Source: Bacillus_BD oryzisoli
GTDB lineage: Bacteria; Bacillota; Bacilli; Bacillales; Cytobacillaceae
Assembly (NCBI RefSeq): GCF_036670025.1
Contig: NZ_CP137640.1
Span: 220,001 to 284,000 of the forward strand
Direction: 5' to 3'
Length of the DNA stretch: 64,000 bases
Positions 15,799 to 24,764 of this stretch are shown in pieces. Below the pieces are notes generated by a model. It was not told where the DNA came from. It ran no database searches and worked only from the letters and a program-made list of their open reading frames with translations. Each line of letters opens with the position of its first letter. The stretch's first letter is position 1. The translations under genes and the position numbers were made by a program.

Positions 15799-16716
15799 AT
15801 GGGGAATCAACAGATTTCATGGGGAATAGCTCCAATCGGCTGGCGCAATGACGATATTCCGGAGATCGGCGCAGAGAACACTTTGTCACATTTACTAAGT
15901 GATATTGTTGTAGCTGGATTTGAAGGAACAGAAGTAGGCGGATTCTTCCCTGAACCAAAAATATTAAACAAAGAGCTCGGGCTTCGTAATTTAAGAATAG
16001 CAGGTCAATGGTTTAGTAGTTTTATTATTCGTGATGGAGTGGAGGAAGCTTCAAAAGCATTCCATAAGCATTGCGAGTACTTGCAGGCAGTTAATGCAGC
16101 CGTAGCCGTTGTGTCTGAACAAACCTTTAGTATTCAAGGAACAAGCAAAAATGTCTTTACTGAAAAACCTTACTTCACTGATGAAGAATGGAATAAACTA
16201 TGCCAAGGACTTAATGAACTTGGAAAAATCGCTGAGCAATATGGTTTGAAGCTTGTCTTCCACCACCATATGGGGACTGGTGTACAAACCTTAGAAGAGA
16301 TCGATCGCCTTATGGAAAATACGGATCCAAATCATGTTCATTTACTTTATGATACAGGTCATATTTTCGTTTCTGATGGTGATTATCTGCTACTATTACA
16401 TAAACATATTGATCGCATTAAACATGTTCATTTCAAGGACGTTCGTAAAAATGTAAGAGAGCAATGCGAAAAGGAAGGGAAATCATTCCTGCAGTCATTC
16501 TTAGCTGGAATGTTCACAGTTCCTGGTGATGGATATATTGATTTTACAGAAGTTTATCAGAAATTACTTGATGTTCATTATTCAGGATGGATTGTCATAG
16601 AGGCTGAGCAGGATCCTTCAGTTGCACACCCATTAGAATATGCTTTAAAAGCCCGTAAATATATTAATGAAGAACTATTAGTATTAGATAAGGAAGATGC
16701 ATTAGTTGGTAGTTAA
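15799..16716 (+). CDS. iolE: Inosose dehydratase (IolE-type), copy 1
   Basis: IolE removes water from scyllo-inosose (2-keto-myo-inositol) to give 3D-(3,5/4)-trihydroxycyclohexane-1,2-dione, the IolD substrate. The 305-residue protein is a xylose-isomerase-type TIM barrel. It carries LVFHHHMGTGVQT (about 153-165), LYDTGHIFVSDGD and HVHFKDVR as metal and substrate segments, and IVIEAEQDPS with a late Glu ligand. Start ATG 15799 follows AAGAGGG. A second copy lies at 22479. It is first in an operon with the transporter at 16748 and iolG, iolH and iolI homologues. Confidence 0.9.
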   Translation: MGNQQISWGIAPIGWRNDDIPEIGAENTLSHLLSDIVVAGFEGTEVGGFFPEPKILNKELGLRNLRIAGQWFSSFIIRDGVEEASKAFHKHCEYLQAVNAAVAVVSEQTFSIQGTSKNVFTEKPYFTDEEWNKLCQGLNELGKIAEQYGLKLVFHHHMGTGVQTLEEIDRLMENTDPNHVHLLYDTGHIFVSDGDYLLLLHKHIDRIKHVHFKDVRKNVREQCEKEGKSFLQSFLAGMFTVPGDGYIDFTEVYQKLLDVHYSGWIVIEAEQDPSVAHPLEYALKARKYINEELLVLDKEDALVGS

Positions 16717-16747
16717 TTAAAAATCTAAACCCTGGGGAGGGTAAAGC

Positions 16748-18175
16748 ATGAGTAGTCAAGCAATTGAAAAAAAGCATGATCACAAAAAAGCTTTAAAAAA
16801 GATTACCATCATTTCGACATTCGGAGGGCTTCTCTTTGGATATGACACAGGTGTTATTAACGGAGCATTGCCATATATGGCAAGACCAGATGAGCTTAAT
16901 TTAACCCCGGTTACAGAAGGTCTTGTTACAAGTTCACTCCTTTTCGGAGCAGCATTTGGTGCTGTGTTCGGCGGACGGTTAGCTGACCGTTTCGGACGCC
17001 GTAAAATGATTCTTAATCTTGCTTTTCTGTTCTTCTTAGCAGCAATTGGTTGTACTGTTGCACCATCTGCAGGAATTATGATTGTTTTCCGTTTCTTGCT
17101 AGGACTTGCTGTCGGTGCCGCATCTGTAATGGTACCAGCCTTCTTAGCAGAAATGTCCCCTGCTGAAAGGCGCGGAAGGATGGTAACTCAGAACGAATTA
17201 ATGATTGTTACCGGTCAGCTGTTAGCATTTGTTTTTAACGCAATTCTAGGTACAACGTTTGGCGAAGAAGCAGCACATGTTTGGCGCTATATGTTAGTGA
17301 TCGCATCACTTCCGGCAATTGTCTTATGGTTTGGAATGCTGACTGTACCAGAAAGCCCGCGTTGGCTTGCATCAAAGGGGAAAGTTGGGGATGCCCTTCG
17401 TGTCCTTAAGGAAATACGTGAAGCAAGTCGTGCTGAAGCAGAATTAAAAGAAATTCAAGATAATATTTCACAAGAGTCTGGAATTAAACAAGCTACTTTT
17501 AGTGATTTAAATGTACCTTGGGTCCGCCGCATTGTAATGATTGGAATCGGTATCGCGATCGTACAACAAATTACTGGTGTTAACTCGATTATGTACTACG
17601 GTACACAAATTCTTCAACAATCTGGTTTCTCAACCGATGCAGCGCTTGTTGGTAACATTGCTAATGGTGTTATATCAGTATTGGCTACATTTGTAGGTAT
17701 TTGGCTTTTAGGTAAAGTTGGTCGTCGCCCAATGCTTATTGTTGGATTAGCAGGAACTACGACAGCATTGACTTTAATTGGAGTATTCTCATTTGTACTA
17801 GATGGCACGGCAGCGTTACCGTTTGCTGTACTAGCTATGACAGTTACTTTCCTTGCTTTCCAACAAGGTGCAATCTCACCGGTAACATGGTTAATGCTTT
17901 CAGAAATCTTCCCGCTTAAGTTGCGCGGACTAGGAATGGGTGTAACGGTATTTTGTTTATGGATTGTAAACTTCCTAGTTGGATTATCATTCCCGATTTT
18001 ATTGAGCGCGGTAGGATTATCTGCAACGTTCTTCATTTTCGCAGTACTAGGAATTGGGGCTATTACATTTGTAAATAAATTCTTACCAGAAACAAAAGGT
18101 AAGTCACTTGAGCAGTTAGAGGCTTATTTCCGTGAACACAAGAAACCGGAAAATAGAAAAGTAGTTAACCAATAA
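16748..18175 (+). CDS. iolT: Inositol:proton symporter (IolT-type sugar porter), copy 1
   Basis: The 475-residue protein is a 12-helix MFS sugar porter. It shows the family signatures GGRLADRFGRRKM after helix 2, PESPRWLASKGK after helix 6, QQITGVNSIMYYG in helix 7 and PETKGKSLEQLE after helix 12. It resembles B. subtilis IolT, the main inositol importer. Start ATG 16748 follows GGGGAGGG. It is expressed with the dehydratase upstream. The copy at 24954 is roughly two-thirds identical by eye and may take up a different inositol isomer. Confidence 0.9.
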   Translation: MSSQAIEKKHDHKKALKKITIISTFGGLLFGYDTGVINGALPYMARPDELNLTPVTEGLVTSSLLFGAAFGAVFGGRLADRFGRRKMILNLAFLFFLAAIGCTVAPSAGIMIVFRFLLGLAVGAASVMVPAFLAEMSPAERRGRMVTQNELMIVTGQLLAFVFNAILGTTFGEEAAHVWRYMLVIASLPAIVLWFGMLTVPESPRWLASKGKVGDALRVLKEIREASRAEAELKEIQDNISQESGIKQATFSDLNVPWVRRIVMIGIGIAIVQQITGVNSIMYYGTQILQQSGFSTDAALVGNIANGVISVLATFVGIWLLGKVGRRPMLIVGLAGTTTALTLIGVFSFVLDGTAALPFAVLAMTVTFLAFQQGAISPVTWLMLSEIFPLKLRGLGMGVTVFCLWIVNFLVGLSFPILLSAVGLSATFFIFAVLGIGAITFVNKFLPETKGKSLEQLEAYFREHKKPENRKVVNQ

Positions 18176-18301
18176 TCTATAAATATTCAATATTTAAATT
18201 ATTGTAAGCGTTCGAACCCGCTGGGCTATTTTAAAAAGGAAAAATATTCAATAAAGTAGTCCGGAATTTGAATAAAAGTTTCTTAATAGGAGGAAAATGT
18301 C

Positions 18302-19339
18302 ATGACTTTAGGATTTGGTGTAGTTGGAACAGGTGCAATTGGTAGAGAGCATATTAATAGAATTTCAAATAAATTATCCGGTGGAAAAATTGTTGCTGTA
18401 ACAGACGTTAATCAGGAGTCAGCAAAACAAACCGTTGAACAATATGGATTAGATGCAGTGGTATATCCAGATGATAAAGCATTGATTGCAGATCCAAATG
18501 TAGATGTTGTACTAGTAACAAGCTGGGGACCTGCCCATGAAGCAACAGTTGTAGCGGCTGTTGAAGCAGGAAAATATGTATTCTGTGAAAAGCCTCTTGC
18601 TACAACTGCAGAAGGTTGTATGCGAATTGTTCAAGCAGAAATGAAGCAAGGCAAAAAGTTAGTTCAAGTTGGATTTATGCGTCGTTATGACACTGGCTAT
18701 GTTGCATTAAAACAAGCAATTGATAAAGGTGAAATTGGTCAGCCGCTAATGGTTCGTGCCGTACACCGCAACCCAGAAGTCAGCGAAGCTTATGTTACGG
18801 AAATGGCTGTAGTAGATACATTAATCCATGAAATTGATGTTCTTCACTGGTTGGTAAATGATGATTATAAATCAGTACAGGTTGTTTTCCCAAGAAAAAC
18901 AAAATATTCACATGGTAAATTACAAGATCCACAATTATTTACAATCGAAACAAACAGCGGCATTGTAATGAATGTTGAAGTATTTGTAAATTGTAAATAT
19001 GGCTACGACATCCAATGTGAAGTAATTGGTGAAGATGGTGTTGCTTATTTACCAGAGTTCCCAAGTGTTGTTACACGCAAAGATGCTAAGTTAAGCTCAA
19101 ATATCCTAATGGACTGGAAATACCGTTTCATGGATGCATACGATATTGAAATTCAAGACTTCATGGACTCAATCAATAAAAAAGGCGAGCCACAAGGACC
19201 TACATCATGGGATGGCTACATTGCAGCCGTAACAGCAGATGCATGTGTAAAAGCACAGCAAACAGGTCAAAAAGAAGCAATTACACTTGAAGAAAGACCA
19301 GTATTCTATAGTGAAAATGCTGTTCTTGAGACAGTTTAA
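18302..19339 (+). CDS. iolG: myo-Inositol 2-dehydrogenase (IolG orthologue)
   Basis: IolG oxidises myo-inositol to scyllo-inosose with NAD+, the entry step of the pathway. The 345-residue protein matches recalled B. subtilis IolG along its length. It has GTGAIG at 9-14, CEKP ending at residue 98 with Lys97, Asp172 in VVDTLIHEID and His176, exactly the catalytic positions and numbering of the Bacillus enzyme. Start ATG 18302 follows AGGAGG. A weak cre-like sequence lies at 18202 but matches only 12 of 15 positions. Confidence 0.93.
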   Translation: MTLGFGVVGTGAIGREHINRISNKLSGGKIVAVTDVNQESAKQTVEQYGLDAVVYPDDKALIADPNVDVVLVTSWGPAHEATVVAAVEAGKYVFCEKPLATTAEGCMRIVQAEMKQGKKLVQVGFMRRYDTGYVALKQAIDKGEIGQPLMVRAVHRNPEVSEAYVTEMAVVDTLIHEIDVLHWLVNDDYKSVQVVFPRKTKYSHGKLQDPQLFTIETNSGIVMNVEVFVNCKYGYDIQCEVIGEDGVAYLPEFPSVVTRKDAKLSSNILMDWKYRFMDAYDIEIQDFMDSINKKGEPQGPTSWDGYIAAVTADACVKAQQTGQKEAITLEERPVFYSENAVLETV

Positions 19340-19405
19340 GAGTTTATAAAGCAGAAACGGGGCTGTCTTATGGGATAGCCTCATGTAAGAAAGGGGTAAA
19401 TAAAA

Positions 19406-20269
19406 TTGCGTTTGGCATATGATCCGTCACATTTTCGTGATAATACGAATTTAAAAGATACAATCGATACAGTTGCTAGATTAGGTTATGAATGGGTAGA
19501 GTTTTCTCCACGGAAAGATTTTATTTGGTTTTATGAATATCCAAAAGTAGATAAGCAGCTGATAAAGGATTTAAAAAGGTATTGCAGTGATGCCGGTGTT
19601 AAAATTTCTTCTATTCTTCCGGTGCAGCAATGGTCATCACCAGATGAAGACGAACGCCAGGCTGCAGTGAGAAACTGGGAGCGATGCATCGAGATTACTT
19701 CTGAATTGGAAGTAGACTTGATGAATACTGAATTCAGTGGTGACAAGAGCCGTCCGGTTGCAAGTGAAGCAGCCTTTCTTAAATCAATGGACGAGCTAAT
19801 GCCAATTTTTGAAGAGGAAGGCATTAAACTCAATTTACAATCACATCCTAATGATTTTATTGAGCTGAACATTGAAGCAGTCCGCATGATTCGTGCATTA
19901 GATAAGGATTGGATTAAGTTAGTCTATTCAGTACCACATGCATTCTATTATGATAACGGCATTGGAGATGTAGCGAAACACATCGATGAAGCAGGAGATT
20001 TACTTGCACATGTTCTGATTGCGGATACATGGAATCATAAAGCAGCATTTGGATTACGCTATATTATTAATCCGCCTGATGCAAATGTAACGATCCACCA
20101 GCACATGAATCCTGGTGATGGGGAAGTAGATTTCGATACTTTATATCGGAAATTAAGAGAAACGAAATTTGACGGTATTGTCACAAATGCTGTATTTCAT
20201 TATCCCGACCGCCCTGAATGGTCAAATGAAGTCACGTTAAAATCAATTAAAGAAGGTCTAAATATATAA
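19406..20269 (+). CDS. iolH: IolH-like TIM-barrel protein, copy 1
   Basis: The 287-residue protein is a xylose-isomerase-type TIM barrel resembling B. subtilis IolH (AYDPSHFRDNTNLKD, ELSPRKDF-like segment and EERQAAVRNW). IolH has no firmly assigned reaction; it is thought to act on an inositol intermediate. Probable metal ligands are in NLQSHPNDF, LVYSVPHAFYYD and VLIADTWNHKAAFG. The start is TTG 19406, nine bases after AAAGGGG. A copy differing at only about twenty residues lies at 28900. Confidence 0.85.
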   Translation: MRLAYDPSHFRDNTNLKDTIDTVARLGYEWVEFSPRKDFIWFYEYPKVDKQLIKDLKRYCSDAGVKISSILPVQQWSSPDEDERQAAVRNWERCIEITSELEVDLMNTEFSGDKSRPVASEAAFLKSMDELMPIFEEEGIKLNLQSHPNDFIELNIEAVRMIRALDKDWIKLVYSVPHAFYYDNGIGDVAKHIDEAGDLLAHVLIADTWNHKAAFGLRYIINPPDANVTIHQHMNPGDGEVDFDTLYRKLRETKFDGIVTNAVFHYPDRPEWSNEVTLKSIKEGLNI

Positions 20270-20304
20270 AGTTGGTTAAGTTAGCTTAGCAGGAGGAAAA
20301 ACCG

Positions 20305-21150
20305 ATGAAACTATCATTTAACGAAGGAACAACATGGGAAAGTGCATCCCTTCAACAAAACTTGGATCTTTGTGAAAAGTACGGTTATGATTATATTGAA
20401 ATTCGTACGATTGACCAGTTAATCGACTATTTAAAAGAAAATACTCTAGATGATTTAAAAGAATATTTTGAAACTCATTATATCAAGCCGCTTTCTTTAA
20501 ATGCTTTGTGCTTTTTTAATAACCGTACAAAAGAAGACGAGGAAAAGGTTATTGAAGAATTCAAGGAATACTTAGAGATCTGTAAAAAAATAAATTGTGA
20601 ATATATTTGCGTGGTGCCTTCTAATATTGATGTAACGGAAAAAGGAAAAACATTAACAGAAGAAGTAAATGCCAGCTGTGTTCGTGTCCTAAGACAACTA
20701 TCTGACTTAGCAGAGCCTTACGGAGTGAAGATTGCCATTGAATTTATCGGAATTCCGCAAAATACAGTGAATACATTCGCACAGGCATTCGATATTGTAA
20801 AGCAAGTGGATAGAGATAATGTTGGTCTTGTGTATGATACATTCCAATTCACTGGTATGGGATCAAGATTTGAAGATGTGACAGACGATGCAGCAGAAAA
20901 AATCTTTATTTTCCATATCAATGATGTAGACGGATTCCCTGTTGGCCAAATGCATGATACAAATCGAGTATGGCCGGGTCATGGTGTTATTGATTTAGAA
21001 GCTCATTTAAAGAGATTGAAAGAATTAAACTACAATTTTGCAGCATCCGTTGAGTTATTCAGACCTGAATATTATGAAATGGATCCTGAAGAAGTTATTA
21101 AAAAGGCAAAAGAAACAACTTTGGAAGTATTGGAAAAGTATTATAAATAA
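20305..21150 (+). CDS. iolI: 2-keto-myo-inositol isomerase (IolI)
   Basis: IolI interconverts scyllo-inosose (2-keto-myo-inositol) and 1-keto-D-chiro-inositol, which lets the cell use D-chiro-inositol. The 281-residue TIM barrel follows recalled B. subtilis IolI closely (start MKLSFNEGTTWES, then CEKYGYDYIEIRTIDQL, VAIEFIG-type IAIEFIGIPQNTVNTF, VYDTFQF, and the end ASVELFRPEYYEMDPEE). The Glu, Asp, His and Glu expected to bind the metal are in these segments. Start ATG 20305 follows AGGAGG. It is the last gene of the first araC module. Confidence 0.93.
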   Translation: MKLSFNEGTTWESASLQQNLDLCEKYGYDYIEIRTIDQLIDYLKENTLDDLKEYFETHYIKPLSLNALCFFNNRTKEDEEKVIEEFKEYLEICKKINCEYICVVPSNIDVTEKGKTLTEEVNASCVRVLRQLSDLAEPYGVKIAIEFIGIPQNTVNTFAQAFDIVKQVDRDNVGLVYDTFQFTGMGSRFEDVTDDAAEKIFIFHINDVDGFPVGQMHDTNRVWPGHGVIDLEAHLKRLKELNYNFAASVELFRPEYYEMDPEEVIKKAKETTLEVLEKYYK

Positions 21151-21160
21151 TTGGCGAGTA

Positions 21161-21198
21161 GAGAGCAGTTCTTTCTTAATGAACTGCTCTCTTTTTTT
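21161..21198 (+). terminator. Rho-independent terminator after iolI
   Basis: GAGAGCAGTTC pairs perfectly with GAACTGCTCTC and is followed by seven T. Confidence 0.93.
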
Positions 21199-21232
21199 AT
21201 GCAGCAAAGTTGAATAAATCTATTAAAAGTGA

Positions 21233-21306
21233 TTGACTGAAAGCGCTTTTAATATTATGATTTTAATAGAAATTTATCATAATATACCCAAAAGTTAACA
21301 TAATGT
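21233..21306 (+). promoter_or_regulatory. Composite promoter: SigA, cre-like box, three IolR-type sites
   Basis: TTGACT (21233-21238), 17 bp with TGAAAGCGCTTTTA, and TATGAT (21256-21261). TTATCATAATA, TACCCAAAAGT and TAACATAATGT (21274-21306) follow with an 11 bp period. Confidence 0.72.
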
Positions 21307-21387
21307 TTTCCTTGCAAATTTATTTTTTTGTAATCTTTTAACAACTTTAGGGTAATTGTTTCTGCTATAGAAAAAAGGAGGATCAGG

Positions 21388-22416
21388 ATGAGTGATATTA
21401 GAGTAGGTATTGTTGGATTAGGGAGATTAGGAAAAACGCATGCCATTAATCTAGCTGAAAATGTTCCTGGAGCAAAACTTGTAGCTGCCTGCAGCTATGT
21501 TGAAGAAGAATTAGAATATGCTAAAAGAGAACTAGGTGTAACAGAAACATATATATCCTATGAAGAAATGGTAGAAAGTCCAAATCTTGATGCTGTATGC
21601 ATCGTATCGCCATCCGGCTACCATCCAGAGCAGATTCGTCTAGCAATGGAAAAGGGGCTCCATGTATTCAGCGAGAAGCCAATTGGCTTAGATATTGAGG
21701 ATATCAAAAGAACAATGGAAGTCATTCATGCTCATCCTGATCAGGTTTTCCAACTGGGATTTATGAGACGATATGATGAATCCTATCAATATGCTAAAAA
21801 AATGGTGGATGAGGGAACGTTGGGCGAATTAACAGTCATTCGCTGCTACGGGATTGACCCTAGTTCAGGGATGGAAGGCTTCGTAAAATTTGCCCGTTCA
21901 AGCAACAGCGGCGGTCTATTTTCAGATATGTCTATCCATGATATTGACTTAGTGAGATGGTTCTCGAAAAAAGAAGTCAGCCGTGTGTGGGCTATGGGAA
22001 AAAATGCTGCTTATCCTGAGTTAGATGATTTGAATGAATTAGAAACTGGCGCTGCTATGATGCAATTAGATGATAAAACAATGGCCATCTTGGTTGCAGG
22101 AAGAAATGCAGCGCATGGCTATCACGTGGAAACAGAATTAATCGGTACAAAGGGAATGCTTAGAGTAGCAGCTGCTCCAGAGAAAAATCTAGTAACTATT
22201 TTTGACGAAAATGGTGTAGTAAGACCGACTTCACAGAACTTTCCTGAACGTTTTAAGGATGCGTTTGTGAACGAAATGAGAGAATTTATCTCATGTATTA
22301 AAGAAAAACGCCAACCTGAAGTAGGTGCAATTGATGGTCTGCAAAGTACTAGAGTAGCTATTGCATGCCAACAATCTGTTGAAGCTAATCAAATTGTTGA
22401 AGTTGAATATAAGTGA
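21388..22416 (+). CDS. Gfo/Idh/MocA inositol dehydrogenase-like protein
   Basis: The 342-residue NAD(P)-dependent oxidoreductase has GLGRLG at 10-15, FSEKP with Lys97, and Asp180 and His184 in FSDMSIHDID, so the full catalytic set is present. It is closer in pattern to the genes at 31568 and 36432 (SGG-x5-D-x3-HD) than to iolG at 18302. It may oxidise scyllo- or chiro-inositol, but this cannot be decided from sequence. It has its own composite promoter and shares a transcript with a second IolE-type dehydratase. Start ATG 21388 follows AGGAGG. Confidence 0.85.
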   Translation: MSDIRVGIVGLGRLGKTHAINLAENVPGAKLVAACSYVEEELEYAKRELGVTETYISYEEMVESPNLDAVCIVSPSGYHPEQIRLAMEKGLHVFSEKPIGLDIEDIKRTMEVIHAHPDQVFQLGFMRRYDESYQYAKKMVDEGTLGELTVIRCYGIDPSSGMEGFVKFARSSNSGGLFSDMSIHDIDLVRWFSKKEVSRVWAMGKNAAYPELDDLNELETGAAMMQLDDKTMAILVAGRNAAHGYHVETELIGTKGMLRVAAAPEKNLVTIFDENGVVRPTSQNFPERFKDAFVNEMREFISCIKEKRQPEVGAIDGLQSTRVAIACQQSVEANQIVEVEYK

Positions 22417-22478
22417 TTGATAGTTTAGAAGAGTACCGATGTAATTATTAATGTTCGATTTTCGGGAGGAATTAAACA

Positions 22479-23387
22479 ATGACAGCAGAAGTAAAAATTA
22501 AGTTTGGTTGTGCCCCAATTGCTTGGACTAATGATGATATGCCTGAATTAGGCAGTGAAAATAGTTTTGAACAATGTATTAGTGAAATGGCGTTAGCCGG
22601 CTATACAGGAACGGAAATTGGAAATAAGTATCCACGTCATCCGGAAACGTTAAAGAGATATTTAGATATTAGAGGACTTCAAGTAGTAAGTGCATGGTTT
22701 AGTTCGTTTCTAACCACAAAGCCGTTTGAAGAAACAAAGCAGGCATTTATTGAACACCGCGACTTCTTACATGCAATGGGAGCAAAGGTTATTGTTGTTT
22801 CTGAGCAAGGGCATAGTGTGCAAGGGCAGATGGAAACACCTGTATTTAAAGAAAAACCGGTGTTTACTGACTCTGAGTGGGATTTATTAACGCAAGGTTT
22901 AGAAGCTCTTGGGGAGTTAGCTAGTGAAAAGGGAATGGCAATTGTTTACCATCACCATATGGGTACTGGTGTGCAAACAACTGCGGAAATTGACCGTTTA
23001 ATGGAAAATACTTCTCCTGAAAAAGTATCGCTATTATTTGATACTGGTCACCTAGTATTTTCGGGTGAAAACCCAATTGAAATCTATAAAAAGTATCAAT
23101 CCCGTATTAAACATATTCACTTTAAGGATATTCGTGAAGCAGTTGCTAATGGGGTTAAGGACAATCAGGATAGTTTTCTTGTAGGTGTTAAAAAAGGTGT
23201 GTTTACTGTGCCTGGTGACGGTATGATTGATTTCGATCCAATTATGAAAGAGATTATTGAAAGCGAATATGGAGGCTGGATTGTTGTGGAAGCAGAGCAG
23301 GATCCTGCAAAAGCAAATCCTTTTGAATATGCATTGAAGGCAAGAAAATATATTGATCGTTTGCTGCAGCAGAAGGAATTAATATAA
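22479..23387 (+). CDS. Inosose dehydratase-like protein (IolE-type), copy 2
   Basis: The 302-residue TIM barrel mirrors the gene at 15799: IAWTNDDMPELG near the start, IVYHHHMGTGVQT (about 154-166), LFDTGHLVFSGEN, HIHFKDIR and IVVEAEQDPA at the same spacing. It should dehydrate an inosose, perhaps the product of the oxidoreductase encoded just upstream. Start ATG 22479 follows GGGAGGA. It ends at a bidirectional terminator shared with the second araC gene. Confidence 0.87.
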   Translation: MTAEVKIKFGCAPIAWTNDDMPELGSENSFEQCISEMALAGYTGTEIGNKYPRHPETLKRYLDIRGLQVVSAWFSSFLTTKPFEETKQAFIEHRDFLHAMGAKVIVVSEQGHSVQGQMETPVFKEKPVFTDSEWDLLTQGLEALGELASEKGMAIVYHHHMGTGVQTTAEIDRLMENTSPEKVSLLFDTGHLVFSGENPIEIYKKYQSRIKHIHFKDIREAVANGVKDNQDSFLVGVKKGVFTVPGDGMIDFDPIMKEIIESEYGGWIVVEAEQDPAKANPFEYALKARKYIDRLLQQKELI

Positions 23388-23429
23388 AAATAAAAGGATG
23401 TCTCTAATCTGAGACATCCTTTTATTTTA
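23387..23429. terminator. Bidirectional terminator between iolE copy 2 and araC copy 2
   Basis: AAAAGGATGTCTC and GAGACATCCTTTT form a perfect stem with A and T runs outside. It serves both convergent genes. Confidence 0.92.
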
Positions 23430-24269
23430 GCTCTTATTTTTAAATAAAAATTCTCTATATTTTTTAGGTGTAAAATCAGTATGGTTTTTAAATGTAGTGA
23501 CAAAGTGAGGGCCGCTGTAAAAACCACACTCAAGGGCGATTTCGTTTACTGAGAGGTTTGTACTGAATAAAAGCTTTTTTGCTTTGTGCACACGAAATTT
23601 AATTAAATACTGATGCGGTGTAAGATTAGTATGTTTTTTAAACACCCTTGAGAAGTGATAGGGGCTTAACTTTACATAGTCAGCAATATTATTTAAATCG
23701 ATTTCCTCGTTATAATGATCCTCAATAAATGAAATTGCCTTCTTAATTGTTTCTTCAATACTGTAATCCGCTTGATTTGTGACTTTTTCCAATTCATAAA
23801 GAATTTGATGAATAATTAGGGAGGTTCCGTGTTCATCCACTTTTTCTTCTTCCATCATACTCAATATTTTAGTCATGCATTTAGGGATTTCCCAGTTGTT
23901 CTCTAATGAGAAGACAAAACCCTTTTTTTGAAGAAAATACTCAAAATACTCTTTACTGACATTTCCATTAAAATGAATCCAATTAAAATTAGTTTCTTCT
24001 AATGTCTTGTATAGATGGGGGTTGAAACAATCTAGGAAAATAAAAGTATTATCTTCAGCAATCATTTGCTGGTTTTTATATTTAACTTCCATTTTGCCTT
24101 TTAGTATATGAATAAATACAAATTGTTGTAGATGGTCTCTTCTTGTCTCATAGTAGCTGGAGCAGATAAAACTGCCGGCACTTAAGGGATGATAGAGGGC
24201 CTGTTTAGCAAAATAACTAGGTGTATGGAAAAACGATTTAGATCCTGGTAAAACTCCTTTTTCCTCCAA
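23427..24269 (-). CDS. AraC-family regulator of the second module
   Basis: The 280-residue protein is a clear paralogue of the regulator at 14343: same cupin-type N-terminus (GSFICSSYYETRRDHLQQF) and the same two helix-turn-helix segments (IADYVKLSPYHFSRVF and SVNEIALECGFYSGPHF). The start is TTG 24269, eight bases after AGGAGGA. An ATG inside that spacing is out of frame. It diverges from the transporter at 24954 and the intergenic region repeats the layout of the first module. Confidence 0.87.
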   Translation of the reverse strand: MEEKGVLPGSKSFFHTPSYFAKQALYHPLSAGSFICSSYYETRRDHLQQFVFIHILKGKMEVKYKNQQMIAEDNTFIFLDCFNPHLYKTLEETNFNWIHFNGNVSKEYFEYFLQKKGFVFSLENNWEIPKCMTKILSMMEEEKVDEHGTSLIIHQILYELEKVTNQADYSIEETIKKAISFIEDHYNEEIDLNNIADYVKLSPYHFSRVFKKHTNLTPHQYLIKFRVHKAKKLLFSTNLSVNEIALECGFYSGPHFVTTFKNHTDFTPKKYREFLFKNKS

Positions 24270-24367
24270 TTTTTCATTCCTCCTAAATAGAATTGTTCGC
24301 CCTTTTTGGTAAAAGTGAAGTCAAAATAATGAATAAAAAGGTAAAAATTTGATATTTATAGCTTAAA

Positions 24368-24449
24368 TAGCAATTTTTTATAAAAAAACAGCATCTATTT
24401 ATAATTGTATTTTACTTTGAGTATATTATTATATTAATCAAATAGCAAT
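24368..24449. promoter_or_regulatory. Candidate AraC direct-repeat sites, module 2
   Basis: TAGCAAT occurs at 24368 and 24443, 75 bp apart, with a further AGCA 21 bp after the first. These are the same spacings as at 15271, 15293 and 15346. Confidence 0.5.
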
Positions 24450-24501
24450 TATTTATAAACAATAGAATTAATGATTATAAAATTAATTAAATATTTCAAT
24501 T

Positions 24502-24528
24502 AGGGAAGGAACTTAATGTTTCTTCCCT
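24502..24528 (+). other. Conserved hairpin upstream of promoter, copy 2
   Basis: AGGGAAGGAAC pairs with GTTTCTTCCCT around loop TTAAT. Relative to 15493-15518, two neighbouring base pairs are swapped (A-T to G-C and G-C to A-T) while pairing is kept. Both hairpins are followed within about 10 bases by TCGTGG. Confidence 0.6.
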
Positions 24529-24559
24529 GGTAATCGTGGAAATTTTTAATAATTTTCTA

Positions 24560-24623
24560 TTGACCGAAAGCGTTTTTAATATTATTATTTACTCATAGAG
24601 ATGATCAATAGTTAACCAACAAG
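24560..24623 (+). promoter_or_regulatory. Composite promoter: SigA, cre-like box, IolR tandem sites
   Basis: TTGACC (24560-24565), 17 bp with CGAAAGCGTTTTTA, and TATTAT (24583-24588). TGATCAATAGT fits the IolR consensus perfectly and TAACCAACAAG at 10 of 11; together they cover 24602-24623 with an 11 bp period. Confidence 0.75.
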
Positions 24624-24751
24624 TGATAATTCCATCACAAACGTTGATTTTTTTAACTATCATTGAATGCGCTAACAAGTTGGAATTATCGGAATATATT
24701 TTGTTAATTCAGATCCCAGCAGTATCGTGTATATCTCTTTTATGTAATACG

Positions 24752-24764
24752 GAGAAGTATACTT
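24752..24764 (+). promoter_or_regulatory. Conserved leader block GAGAAGTATACTT, copy 2
   Basis: Exact repeat of 15695-15707, at a comparable distance after the promoter. The ten central bases are a perfect palindrome. Confidence 0.4.

Noticed and set aside
17614..18036. Long minus-strand ORF inside the first iolT-type gene (similar ones inside the second copy and other genes)
   Set aside because: It is the antisense shadow of a well-supported transporter; the same frame is open in the paralogue only because the codons are shared.
18202..18216. cre-like sequence TTGTAAGCGTTCGAA before iolG
   Set aside because: Only 12 of 15 consensus positions match and the 3' half is wrong, so it was not listed as a site.
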